10,000 nt of DNA from Penaeus vannamei (GCF_042767895.1 NC_091588.1:19717260-19727259), one strand, 5' to 3'. Shown: positions 1 through 7,563, counted from the first letter of the stretch. Notes: a model not told the origin generated them from the letters alone. A program made the numbers and translations.

Positions 1-180
1 GGGACGGGGGGGAGAAAGATGAAGGACGGGAACAGCAAGTGAGGAACGAGGGGGGGGGAGAAGGACGGGATGAAGGGTGAGGAACGGGGGGGGGTGGAGG
101 GTGTAGAGGGACAGGGAAGGGGGAAGGGACGTGGGGAGGGGGGGTAAGGGATGAGGGACTGGGAAGCGGTAGGCAGATGG
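1..180. repeat. G-rich purine minisatellite-like tract (runs off the left edge)
   Basis: Almost pure purine on the + strand, made of G-runs of 3 to 10 separated by GA, GAA, ACG and TGA. Two diverged direct copies of a roughly 45-55 bp unit can be aligned: a G-run, then GAGAA, GGACGGGA and finally GAGGAACG, once within about 5-50 and again within about 51-88. After that only shorter GGGA/GGGACG motifs continue. Many closely spaced G-runs of three or more give strong G-quadruplex potential. No open frame of interest lies here. The array may extend beyond the window, so its true length is unknown. Confidence 0.75.
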
Positions 181-583
181 AGGCCGCACCTCTAGACAAT
201 CAGCGGTTAATTAAACTGCCGTAGATCCCTAGATAGGAGAGGAGGCAGCCCGGATTAGAGAAAATTGAACTTCGGGGATTGGAGGATTGACTTCGCTTCC
301 CCGGAAACAAACTTTCCCGATGAAGTTTGAGGCGACCGCCCTCTTGCCCACCGAGCAGGGGATCTTGCCTCGCCGGAACGCGGCCTAATAAGGGAGGCAG
401 CACAATGCCCTGGAAGGAGGTCGGGCTCTGCCTAGCCTACCGAGCATCGTCCGTGCAATCAGACGGTGCCTTTCACGGCGGGAGCCGCGTCGCCGGAGGC
501 TTGCTGGTCGCCGTGACATGACCGAGGAGAACCAAGATTTTACCATGACGAATATATCGCAGGGAAGAAGTACATACACAGAG
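181..583. other. Unique GC-richer stretch without an identifiable gene
   Basis: Non-repetitive sequence, with CpG dinucleotides concentrated in about 325-520. Short overlapping open frames of 64-67 codons exist on both strands, but none shows a recognisable domain, signal peptide or biased composition, and opposite-strand frames in GC-rich DNA are expected by chance. It could hold a UTR or a small exon, but nothing in the sequence proves it. It ends directly at the TAA that flanks the first transposon end. Confidence 0.6.
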
Positions 584-586
584 TAA
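584..586. other. Left flanking TAA, putative target-site duplication
   Basis: TAA immediately precedes AGGCC of the outermost left terminal repeat and matches the TAA at 1255-1257 just outside the right terminus. A 3-bp TWA duplication is typical of PIF/Harbinger superfamily transposition. Because each tandem TIR copy carries its own TAA (also at 631-633 and 681-683), the true duplicated copy may be any of the three. Confidence 0.6.
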
Positions 587-721
587 AGGCCGTGTCACAC
601 TAGCACTTTTTCCGTCAATCTCTTTCTCCGTAAAGGCCGTATCACACTAGCACTTTTTCCGTCAATTTCTTTCTCTTCCGTAAAGGCCGTGCCACACTAG
701 CACTTTTTCCGTCAATTTTTT
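584..721 (+). repeat. Three tandem copies of TAA plus transposon left end
   Basis: Units start at 584, 631 and 681, giving periods of 47 and 50 bp. Each is TAA followed by AGGCCGT, then CACACTAGCACTTTTTCCGT and CAAT. The first two continue with a pyrimidine linker (CTCTTTCTCCG, TTCTTTCTCTTCCG). The third runs into AATTTTTTGACAATTTTC, which is the transposon interior. Differences are few (GTGTC, GTATC and GTGCC at the same site), so the duplications are fairly recent or homogenised. Confidence 0.85.
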
Positions 722-788
722 GACAATTTTCTTTAACATGAATACAAACATTCTCGAATATAGCTCTTGGTTTGACTATGGTTGGCTG

Positions 789-810
789 AAAAAGTTGACG
801 GAAAGGTTTT
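789..810 (-). repeat. Degenerate inner TIR-like fragment
   Basis: AAAAAGTTGACGGAAAGG resembles the inner part of the right-oriented ends (AAAAATTGACGGAAAAAGTG). It is short and diverged, so it may be a relic copy or a shared motif of the element's interior. Confidence 0.35.
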
Positions 811-837
811 CAGACGGAAACGATCATCATCGTCTGA
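810..837. repeat. Short hairpin in the MITE interior
   Basis: TCAGACG (810-816) and CGTCTGA (831-837) form a perfect 7-bp stem with a 14-base loop. The left arm plus following bases, CAGACGGAAACG (811-822), is also a perfect 12-bp inverted match to 980-991. Confidence 0.6.
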
Positions 838-877
838 CTGGAGAATCGACAATTCGCTCAAAATTGGACAAAATTTC

Positions 878-927
878 AGAAAATTGTCAAAAAAAATTGA
901 CGGAAAAAGTGCTTGTGTGACAGTACT
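878..927 (-). repeat. Internal inverted copy of the transposon end
   Basis: Reverse complemented, this segment reads AGTACTGTCACACAAGCACT then TTTTCCGTCAA, T8 and GACAATTTTCT. It pairs with the third left-end copy (684-732) for about 40 bp, with a single base mismatch in CACACTAGC versus CACACAAGC and a T-run of 8 versus 6. The pairing extends further inward than that of the outer right end, so 684-927 (244 bp) forms its own inverted-repeat unit nested in the larger element. The tip (AGTACT instead of AGGCC) is degraded and no TAA follows. Confidence 0.75.
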
Positions 928-966
928 TCAGGGATCGTCGGCACAAACGGAATGCCTCCCAGACCA

Positions 967-984
967 AAACGGTTACGACCGTTT
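967..984. repeat. Short perfect hairpin, AAACGGT / ACCGTTT
   Basis: A 7-bp perfect stem with a 4-base TACG loop inside the MITE. Its right arm overlaps the CGTTTCCGTCTG segment that is inverted relative to 811-822. Confidence 0.6.
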
Positions 985-1218
985 CCGTCTGGCTAATTTC
1001 CGTAATGATGTTTGTACTATTAATAAATTAGATAGGATTAAATTAGAATGTAAACATAAAGCTAATATTTTAGAACATTCGTATATACAATATACATCAT
1101 AATATTTCTTTAAAATAACGTAATATATATGAAAATGTTCGTGTGATTCCCGGGACCTCACCCGATAGCGCCATATATTTGTTTACATAATTTTCATACG
1201 GAGTTTATTCGGAAACGC

Positions 1219-1254
1219 AAAAATTGACGGAAAAGTGCTAGTGTGATAGGGCCT
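1219..1254 (-). repeat. Right terminal inverted repeat of the MITE
   Basis: The reverse complement of this segment matches the left-end copies from AGGCC through CACACTAGCACTTTT-CCGTCAATTTTT, with one T fewer in the central T-run. It is followed directly by TAA. Confidence 0.8.
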
Positions 1255-1257
1255 TAA
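1255..1257. other. Right flanking TAA, putative target-site duplication
   Basis: TAA directly follows the GGCCT terminus and matches the TAA before each left-end copy, supporting a 3-bp duplication made at insertion. Confidence 0.6.
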
Positions 1258-2116
1258 ATTATAAGAGAGTTATATACAAAGACAGAAAGACAGACAGAAT
1301 TGCGGATATCAAAAATTGAAAAATAAAGAGTCAATCTATAAATGGAGTTTTTCATCAGGAATATAGGACAGAGAAAAAACCTATATCGAGCACACTGAGG
1401 GAGCCATAAACGATAAAAAGGATCACGGGCGAGTCCTAAAATCTTTTCACTGAACAATGGGTAAGCAGGAGCAAACAGGAGCATCCAAGCGGTGTAGAGG
1501 CGTGTATGTACTCTGCTTGACGTACGTTGCCAACTAGGGAATTCCATATCTGACAACAACAATCAACAATAAGCCTCTTTTTGTTTCTCTTTGACTACAT
1601 ATTTACCTTACTTAAGAAATCGAAGAAAAATAATACCCATAACGAAGCAAATAATAAGGATTCAAATAGCCTAACAACTGATACCGAGACAAAATTATTT
1701 ATTTAAAAAACGAGCACCACTATCATACGGCACCATAACGATCTGGCCAAACCCTCTTTGTTGACATGCCATTCAGATATGAACATTCAGACCGTATATT
1801 GTTTGTTTTTTACTACAATTAATTCTACGGTTTAGTGGTGTAATTATCGAGGTAAAAGTCACCGTCCGTTTTCTTTCTTTCTTTCAAACCACGTTCCGAA
1901 TATTGAGAAAGGGTTCATGCAGTTACTGAAGCGTTTCGAAGCTCCGTTCGCCACTCGTTCGAACTGGACAGCAGCGTCAGTGAAAAACGGATATCCACGT
2001 AAGCCCACTAATGAAAGCTTCCTTGTCAAGTGTTTTTAAACTTTTTGGAATACCTTTCAGAGGACGGAAGCGCTTTTGAAGTACTCTAATCACAAAGAGC
2101 GTACTGTTATACATTT
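1258..2116. other. Unique AT-rich stretch, no gene identified
   Basis: Non-repetitive apart from a short TTTC run near 1868-1885. The longest open frame, on the minus strand (1254-1562, 102 codons), begins inside the transposon terminus and has no recognisable domain. It reads as hydrophobic/aromatic residues expected from AT-rich DNA. The segment 1915-2095 is somewhat richer in GC with scattered CpG, but I see no convincing exon or promoter. Confidence 0.6.
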
Positions 2117-2376
2117 TCATTATTATTATTGTTATTATTATTACTATCATTTGTTATTATTGTTATTAAGTTATGATTATCGTTTATAATCATTATTGTT
2201 GTTGTTGTTATTGTTATTATTTTTCATCACTATTATTATTGTCATTGATATTATTATTATCATCATTATTATTAATCATCATTATTATTATCATTATTAT
2301 TATCATTATTATCAACAGCATCATCTTCATCATTGGGGCATTATTATTATTATTATCAATCACTATTGTTATTATA
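2117..2376 (+). repeat. Interrupted (ATT/ATC/GTT)n microsatellite
   Basis: Dominated by ATT with frequent ATC, GTT and ATTATC variants and a short non-repeat interruption around 2310-2345. Frames through it give poly-isoleucine or poly-leucine/tyrosine, which are translation artefacts. Confidence 0.9.
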
Positions 2377-2590
2377 TTTCTCTATTGTTGAGCAACGGAG
2401 TGCGGAATGACGTACATACAAAAAAAAGTAACTTTATAGACGAAAATAAGAAAAATTCTGGCCGCTAAATATGTAAACCATGTCTTCCTTTCTTGGGCAG
2501 TATTGGCAGTCCGCCAGATAAGAGATAATGAGGACAGTTCTGTGAAACGTTATCAATCAATGACGTCATCGATACCGCGTCGAGTGGTAC
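2377..2590. other. Unique spacer between two simple-repeat blocks
   Basis: Mixed-composition sequence with no domain-bearing frame. It contains TGACGTCA at 2560-2567 approximately, a perfect match to the CRE palindrome, but with no neighbouring promoter or gene this may be chance. Confidence 0.45.
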
Positions 2591-2955
2591 GCTCTCTTCT
2601 GCTCCCTTTTCACTGTGACTTTTTTTGCTTTTTTTTTCTTTATCTGTTTTTTTTTTTTTTTTTTTTTTTTTTTGCTTTTCTTTTTCTTTCTCTTTTTTCC
2701 GAAGCCCATGGGGTAATGAACACTATGACATGTTCGCTTTGCAGAGGTATTGTTTTATGATCTCTCTTTATTATTATTATGTTGTTGTTGTTGTTCATAA
2801 TATATTTTTTTTTTTTTTATCTTTTTTATTCTATTTTTTTTTTTTTATCTTTTATTTTTATTTTTTAACTTTTTTCTTCTTTTCTTTTTGCCTATTTTTC
2901 CTTTTTCCTTTTTTTCCTTTTCTTTTCTTTTCATACTTTTTTCCTCTTTTATATC
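2591..2955 (+). repeat. Poly-T / T-rich pyrimidine region
   Basis: Contains an uninterrupted run of 27 T at 2647-2673, a 14-T run at 2805-2818 and a long TTTTC/TTTTA-rich tail to about 2955, with an ATT/GTT block near 2768-2795. A non-repeat insert of about 70 bp (roughly 2700-2765) separates the two T-rich parts. The Phe/Ser-rich frames here are artefacts. No SINE or LINE body is recognisable on the minus strand beside the T-runs, so these need not be poly-A tails. Confidence 0.85.
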
Positions 2956-3865
2956 TTGTTCACTCCTGCTAGACCTAATCGGCATTTCTGGAAACCTGAA
3001 TTGAGAACCGGATTCCTTCTAGTGGCTGGATCTAAAACCCCATAGCGTTGGTGGATGAGGAGACTGTATTGGCCATTGGATCTGCGGCCACTTACGTATT
3101 TCACGTTTTCTGGCGTCCAATTTATCCGGTAGACGTATGTGTGATTAAGGTTTTTGAGGAAAAAATAATGTTCGCTTAACCAAAAAATGATATTGCTAAG
3201 TTGGATGTTTTATAAACTTGATTTATAGTAGTGATATGGACTTAAAAATATGTATCTAAGGCGACTGGAACTTGAGGGAGATTTGGTTCAGTATATATAC
3301 GTGATACTGTACTAGGAATTGGTGTATTGACTTATCTTTTGTTGTTGTTCAACTGGAAACTAAAACTACTCCATATTTTCCTTTCTTTGCATCTCGTCCA
3401 TGATAATTGCCCCTTCATATTGCATATATAGATTATAATAATCTGCGAGAATTTAATGCAATAATCTGTATAACAGGACTTTTCCCGCGCGTTTTCTCTT
3501 CAGCTGTGGAGACGACGCTGGTGCATTGTCTCGGCAAAAACAAAGGCTAGCGGAACTATCTATCTAATGAGTTTTGTATCCTTCGTCTATGGTACTTATA
3601 ACAGGGTCGTGTAGGCTATTATAAGCGTATTAGCTTGCTTGTCTCTTCCTGGAAAACGATTTCTGCTGTAAGGTCGACAAAGAAGAAAAAAGGGATTTTG
3701 AGGCTATATTTGTGGCACTTGTCATGACTTGGACAGTGGTACAATTTTACGTCGTTTTCTTATTGCTGGGTTTCTTCCTCGTTGCGCAGATCTTTTTTAT
3801 TTTGATATAATTTTATGCTTTATTACTATTTTTTCGTTTCTCTCTTTACCTTCTAACTTCATTTT
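2956..3865. other. Unique AT-rich stretch, no gene identified
   Basis: Free of long simple repeats. A pyrimidine tract ending in CAG at 3501-3503 looks like a splice acceptor and is followed by about 36 open codons to a TAG, but there is no matching donor or recognisable peptide. No RNA gene or transposon terminus was recognised. Confidence 0.55.
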
Positions 3866-3877
3866 TCTCTCTCTTCT

Positions 3878-3911
<34 letters not shown>

Positions 3912-3926
3912 TGTCTCTCTCTCTGT

Positions 3927-4016
<90 letters not shown>

Positions 4017-4078
4017 CCTCTCTTTCTCTCTCTCTCTCCTTCCCCGCTTCCCTGTCTTACTGCCCCCTCTCTCTCTTT
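3866..4078 (+). repeat. (CT)n microsatellite with CTGT, CCCT and TTCT interruptions
   Basis: A long polypyrimidine dinucleotide array, with the purest segment from about 3931 to 4010, degenerating to CCCTCCCTCTTT towards 4078. The long frames across it on both strands (Ser/Leu on +, Arg/Glu on -) are repeat artefacts. A mirror-symmetric polypyrimidine tract of this kind can adopt triplex (H-DNA) structure. Confidence 0.95.
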
Positions 4079-4202
4079 GAAACCATGAGGATATAGATCC
4101 AGGTGGAATATGAGCTTTAAAATAAAATAAGCTCTCACCTCAGGAGACAAAATGATAATGATAGAGAGAGAGGATAGCCATGATAATAAAGATGATTATA
4201 GT

Positions 4203-4223
4203 AAAAAAAAAAAAAAAAAAAAA
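4203..4223 (+). repeat. Uninterrupted run of 21 A
   Basis: Preceded by a short GATAAT/GATTAT-rich segment (4150-4200). It could be a retroposon tail, but no SINE body with RNA polymerase III boxes or LINE-like sequence is recognisable upstream, only the (CT)n array. Confidence 0.85.
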
Positions 4224-4592
4224 TGAAATACGACTACAGATTTTTGCCAGACCAGGAGATGTATATCTCGGCTACATTGTTATAAATAAAATAACATGAA
4301 AATTGTGAATCATAAAACACAGCTGTAAAACACACATGAAAACTTTCAGAATTATACAGACAATGGTTCAGCTTGTGTCTCAGCTGACAAAGTTAATGTT
4401 GAAAAGAAGATTAAATGAATAGAAAGTTAGTTTTCTCCTTTGGTGTTTCCTACGTTAAATGAAGGGTTAGAGTGAGTTTAATGTGCGTAAATATGAGATA
4501 TGTGTGAATAGAGAAGATCAAAAAGGAATTATTTATGGTTTGTGGTTACGATTAGTTGCTAAATTAAAATCTTTCGGGGGCAGAAAAGTGAA
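4224..4592. other. Unique AT-rich stretch, nothing recognised
   Basis: Low-GC sequence with no long frames and only scattered AATAAA-like hexamers that lack a gene context. Confidence 0.6.
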
Positions 4593-4622
4593 CGTGTGTG
4601 TGTGCGTATATGTGCGTGTGTA
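4593..4622 (+). repeat. Short (GT)n microsatellite with GC and AT interruptions
   Basis: GTGTGTGTGTGCGTATATGT followed by GCGTGTG. An alternating purine-pyrimidine stretch of about 30 bp. Confidence 0.8.
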
Positions 4623-4636
4623 ACCATACTACGCGG

Positions 4637-4652
4637 AATACATGCATGTATT
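4637..4652. repeat. 16-bp perfect palindrome AATACATGCATGTATT (copy 1)
   Basis: Perfectly self-complementary. A near-identical 16-mer lies 49 bp downstream at 4686-4701. Confidence 0.8.
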
Positions 4653-4685
4653 ATTAACCAGACCTTGTGCACGATGCTGACAAAA

Positions 4686-4701
4686 AATACATCCATGTAT
4701 T
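4686..4701. repeat. 16-bp near-palindrome AATACATCCATGTATT (copy 2)
   Basis: Fifteen of 16 bases match copy 1. The central G-to-C change breaks perfect self-complementarity at the middle. The bases outside the 16-mers are not similar, so only the palindrome itself is duplicated. Confidence 0.75.
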
Positions 4702-5480
4702 CTGATTGATATTATGCTTTTTGTACGAACTTCTCTCGTATTTTTCTTTCTTTTACTTTTCTTTCTTCCTTTTCTCTTCTGTTTTATTATCGAATTTCTT
4801 TCGCAGAGACTCCTGAAGAGCTCTTCATGTGCACAGTACATCTCGTTTGCGTCGGGTGGCTTCTATTCAGGGAAAAAGTCATCTCCTTCCCCCGCATGTA
4901 CGTCAGCCGAGGAGTTCTAGAGCGTCCGCGCATGCAAGGCTATTCTTAGAAAGTCATTTGGGCGTAAAAATGAAGAATATCGCCACGGAAGATGTCTTCC
5001 TGGCCGAGGAGGATGGAACTTTTTATTTTCATCTCCGCGGAGAGTCCTTACTTACTCAGAAAGAAAATATAATATGTGAAACTGTTTATGTATGATTATG
5101 ACTGTCTGCTAAATGTGTGTTATTATGATGCTGTTTTTTTTATTTGTTCGGTGTTGTTTTCGCATTTGTAGCGAGTGATTTTCAAGTGTCATTAAGATAC
5201 CGAAGCTTGTCACTTTTCGTAACCTGCTTCCTTGAAATAAAGTCCGAACAGTTTTCTTCTGATTATAATATTCGCACAACTTTTTCGACGTTGGTGGTGC
5301 GAATAAGCAAGAAGATGAGAGTTATAATGGACATGCCTGTCAGAAGGTAAACTTTGAAAAAGTTAAAGTCTTGACTTGTATGGATCATGTATGTTTAAAA
5401 TTAAAGTTTTTCACCCACCACCATCCTTGAGCTCGAGGGCTCAACAACCTCCGTTAAAGATGCCTATCCACTCTATCCTT
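4702..5480. other. Mostly unique stretch, possible exon-like signals only
   Basis: A T/C-rich tract (4735-4803) ends in CGCAG, followed by a GC-richer block to about 5050 with two perfect palindromes, TGAAGAGCTCTTCA (4814-4827) and TCTCCGCGGAGA (5032-5043). AATAAA occurs at 5236-5241. Open frames are 68-88 codons or less with no recognisable domain. At 5427-5444 an inverted repeat TTGAGC/GCTCAA brackets TCGAGG. I cannot assign a gene. Confidence 0.45.
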
Positions 5481-5556
5481 TTAACACATGCAGGATTCGA
5501 ACGACCCCGCACTATCACCCACAAAACACCTTGTGGTTCCTTAAGCGGTTCTTTCC
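5480..5556 (-). other. tRNA-like relic with RNA polymerase III B-box match (possible SINE fragment)
   Basis: On the minus strand GTTCGAATCC (5502 to 5493) is an exact match to the core of the tRNA B box. An imperfect A-box-like CCGCTTAAGGA starts at 5548, 46 nt upstream, close to the spacing in a tRNA. However, the T-arm stem on either side of TTCGAAT does not pair beyond the closing G-C, and the D-arm is also poor, so this is not a working tRNA. It could be a degraded tRNA-derived SINE head, an old tRNA pseudogene or chance. Confidence 0.3.
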
Positions 5557-5698
5557 ATCCCCTCTCCGCGTCCGGCCTTACCTTCAGATAGGGCCAATCC
5601 CTTTGGACATGGTAGCAGTTGGTTCCCGTGCAGTGGTCCAGAGACCTCGAGCTTCGTCAAGAATGTTCTATTCCAAATCTGAGTCGGAGACAAGCCTT

Positions 5699-5719
5699 TG
5701 GTGGTGGTGGTGGTGGGGG
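5699..5719 (+). repeat. (TGG)n microsatellite
   Basis: About seven TGG/GGT triplets ending in a run of G. It sits directly before the ATT-rich region. Confidence 0.85.
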
Positions 5720-5738
5720 TGAGGAGAAACGGAAATTG

Positions 5739-6060
5739 GATTATTATTGTTATTGCTATTACTATTCTTGATGTCGTTATTATTATCATCATCATCATTA
5801 TTGTTACTACTATCCTTCTATCTATTATTATATGTATTATTATTATCGTTGGGTTATAATAATTATTATTATTTTCATTAATATTGTTAGTAGCTATCAC
5901 TATTATTAAGCATTATCACTATCATAGATTTATCATCATTATTATTATCATTATCATCATTATTATCATTAACTATTATCATTATCGGTGATCATTGTTA
6001 TTATCATTATCATTACTATTATCATCACCATTATAGTTTATCATCATTATCATCATCATG
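5739..6060 (+). repeat. Interrupted (ATT/ATC)n microsatellite
   Basis: ATT, ATC, ACT and ATTATC triplets with frequent substitutions, purest near 5930-6060 as ATTATC/ATCATT. Frames give poly-Ile or poly-Asn/Met on the opposite strand and are artefacts. Confidence 0.9.
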
Positions 6061-6246
6061 CGTGTATTGTAATGCTGTTAACATTCCCATTAGTGGGCAA
6101 ACTTTATCGTTATTTCTGTTTATTATTATATTTTTATTATTATTATTTTTAACAGAAGAGATGAGATAATTATAAAGACAAAATCTTGAGACTATCGAGC
6201 AGTTGTCAGGAATGTATAAAATGCGTCACAAGCAAGTATATTGTCC
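6061..6246. other. Short spacer with a small ATT block
   Basis: Mostly unique AT-rich sequence. A compact TATT/ATT block lies at about 6118-6150. No gene seen. Confidence 0.6.
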
Positions 6247-6475
6247 TGTAATGCTGTTGCTATTGTTGTTTTTCTTATTGTCCTTTGTTGTTGCTGTTGT
6301 TGTTATTGTCCCTTTGTTATTTTGTGTTGTTATTGTCCTTGTTGTTGTTGTTATTATTGTTCTTGTTGCTGCTGTTTGTTGTTGTCATTTGTTCTTGTTA
6401 TTTTTTTTGTTATTGCCCTTGTTATTATCATTGCCCTTGTTATTTTTGTTGTCATTGTCATTGTCTTATTGTTAC
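6247..6475 (+). repeat. (TTG/TTA)n array with higher-order TTATTGTCC units
   Basis: TTG and TTA triplets punctuated by TTATTGTCC or close variants at 6275, 6303, 6330, 6410 and 6428, often about 27 nt or a multiple apart. All three frames remain open over 64-94 codons because the triplets exclude stops, giving Leu, Val or Cys runs. No real protein is implied. Confidence 0.8.
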
Positions 6476-6763
6476 ATAGTAGTTTAAATTATCACCATGC
6501 TAGAGGATCATATTTTGATTAAATTAATTCCTCTTTTCTTATCCTTATACATATTAAAGTATCTACGCAGTCTTTTTTTCCATTCACGCAAGGACAACAC
6601 ATCACTCCTAAGTCTTTTCCTCTACTTAAACCACACTGCCAATTCCTGTCACTAAGCAATATTGATAATCCAAAAAAAATGCGGATTTTATGAAGACAGA
6701 GGTATAGATATGATTATGAATATAGATTTAGATATACATGAAGGTAAAGAAATATTGGTATTA
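6476..6763. other. Unique AT-rich spacer, no gene identified
   Basis: Nothing recognisable. A GATATAGAT-like degenerate repeat begins near 6705. Confidence 0.55.
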
Positions 6764-7056
6764 GATTGTTACTATTATTCATTATTGTCATTATCATTAT
6801 TATTCTTATCATTATTATTGTTTTGTTGTTATCGATTATTATCATGGTATTATTATTTATTACTATCGTTTTCAATTATTATCAATATTAGTATAATTTG
6901 TTATCATCTATATTATCATCGTCATTATTATTATTATTATTGTTATTATCATTATGCATTATTATTATCATCTAATTATTATCAACATTGATATTATTAT
7001 TATTATCATTACAGTCATTATGTCATTATCATTATCATTAGATTAGCTTATCATAG

Positions 7057-7127
<71 letters not shown>
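6764..7127 (+). repeat. (ATT/ATC)n microsatellite ending in a pure (ATT)~18 block
   Basis: Interrupted ATT, ATC, GTT and ATTATC units. From about 7074 to 7127 the array is uninterrupted ATT for about 54 bp, the longest pure trinucleotide run in the window and so likely the most length-variable site. Confidence 0.92.
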
Positions 7128-7187
7128 ATGATTATGATTACTGTGTTATATTGTTTTTTCTGTTTTTCTAATCCATTTGTACAATCA

Positions 7188-7440
7188 CTATTATCAGTAT
7201 CATCATCATCATTAGTAAGTAGTAGTTTCATTATCAATTCCTTTTTACTGTCGATTATCATCATCATCATCAATCATCATCATCATTATTGTTATTCATC
7301 CATCAGCATTATCATTACTATATTATTATCACTATCATCATCATTGTCATGTTACTATTATTATCATTATCATTAAAGTTATAATTATTTTTATTACTAT
7401 CAATATCATTTACTATTTGTATCATCATTACATGTTCTGT
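7188..7440 (+). repeat. (ATC/ATT)n microsatellite, ATC-rich
   Basis: Continuation of the repeat region after a ~60-bp unique interruption (7128-7187). ATC and CATCAT units are more frequent than in the preceding block, especially 7255-7290. Confidence 0.88.
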
Positions 7441-7563
7441 GTATGATATAAATAGTATTGGAAATAATGGGTAGTTATACTATATTTACAAAAAACAAAA
7501 AAAATCTTGTATAACTTTCATAATACGTGAAAACGATCATCATGTGATATTATGAATACAATA

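Larger units (their letters stand above)
587..1254. mobile_element. MITE with AGGCC-starting terminal inverted repeats and TAA flanks (PIF/Harbinger-like)
   Basis: The left end reads AGGCCGTGTCACACTAGCAC then TTTTTCCGTCAA. The right end, reverse complemented, reads AGGCCCTATCACACTAGCAC then TTTTCCGTCAATTTTTG. The shared terminal inverted repeat is about 36 bp with only a few differences, and TAA flanks both ends. The inside (about 740-1215) is AT-rich with several CCGTC/GACGG motifs. Open frames inside (66 and 106 codons) carry no DDE transposase or Myb-like domain, so the element is non-autonomous. Assignment to PIF/Harbinger rests on the 3-bp TAA duplication and is inference. The third left copy (from 684) resembles the right end best, notably in AATTTTTTG, so the original element may be 684-1254 (571 bp), with the two outer left copies added by tandem duplication. 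Confidence 0.75.

Noticed and set aside
584..721. CRISPR-like array (repeats of ~36 bp with short spacers)
   Set aside because: The repeats match the terminus of a DNA transposon with TAA flanks, the spacers are only ~11-14 bp of pyrimidines, and the context is eukaryotic.
782..1102. 106-codon frame inside the MITE as a transposase remnant
   Set aside because: No DDE-like or DNA-binding motif is visible, and the frame crosses an inverted TIR copy.
1254..1562. 102-codon minus-strand frame with hydrophobic segments
   Set aside because: It ends in the MITE terminus, has no recognisable domain, and its hydrophobicity fits AT-rich composition.
3485..3614. Splice-acceptor-like CAG at 3501-3503 followed by about 36 open codons
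   Set aside because: No donor, no recognisable peptide, and such signals are common by chance in T/C-rich DNA.
3729..4150. Ser/Leu-rich + frame and Arg/Glu-rich minus frame, resembling RS-like or coiled proteins
   Set aside because: Both are direct translations of the (CT)n/(GA)n array.
4150..4223. Retroposed copy ending in a 21-A tail
   Set aside because: No SINE, LINE or processed-gene body precedes the A-run, only simple repeats.
4829..5095. 88-codon + frame
   Set aside because: It starts at GTG rather than ATG. The first ATG, at 4970, leaves 42 or fewer codons, and no domain is visible.
6203..6522. Overlapping frames that look like hydrophobic membrane segments or Cys-rich peptides
   Set aside because: All three frames across the same TTG/TTA array are open, showing the pattern is repeat-driven.
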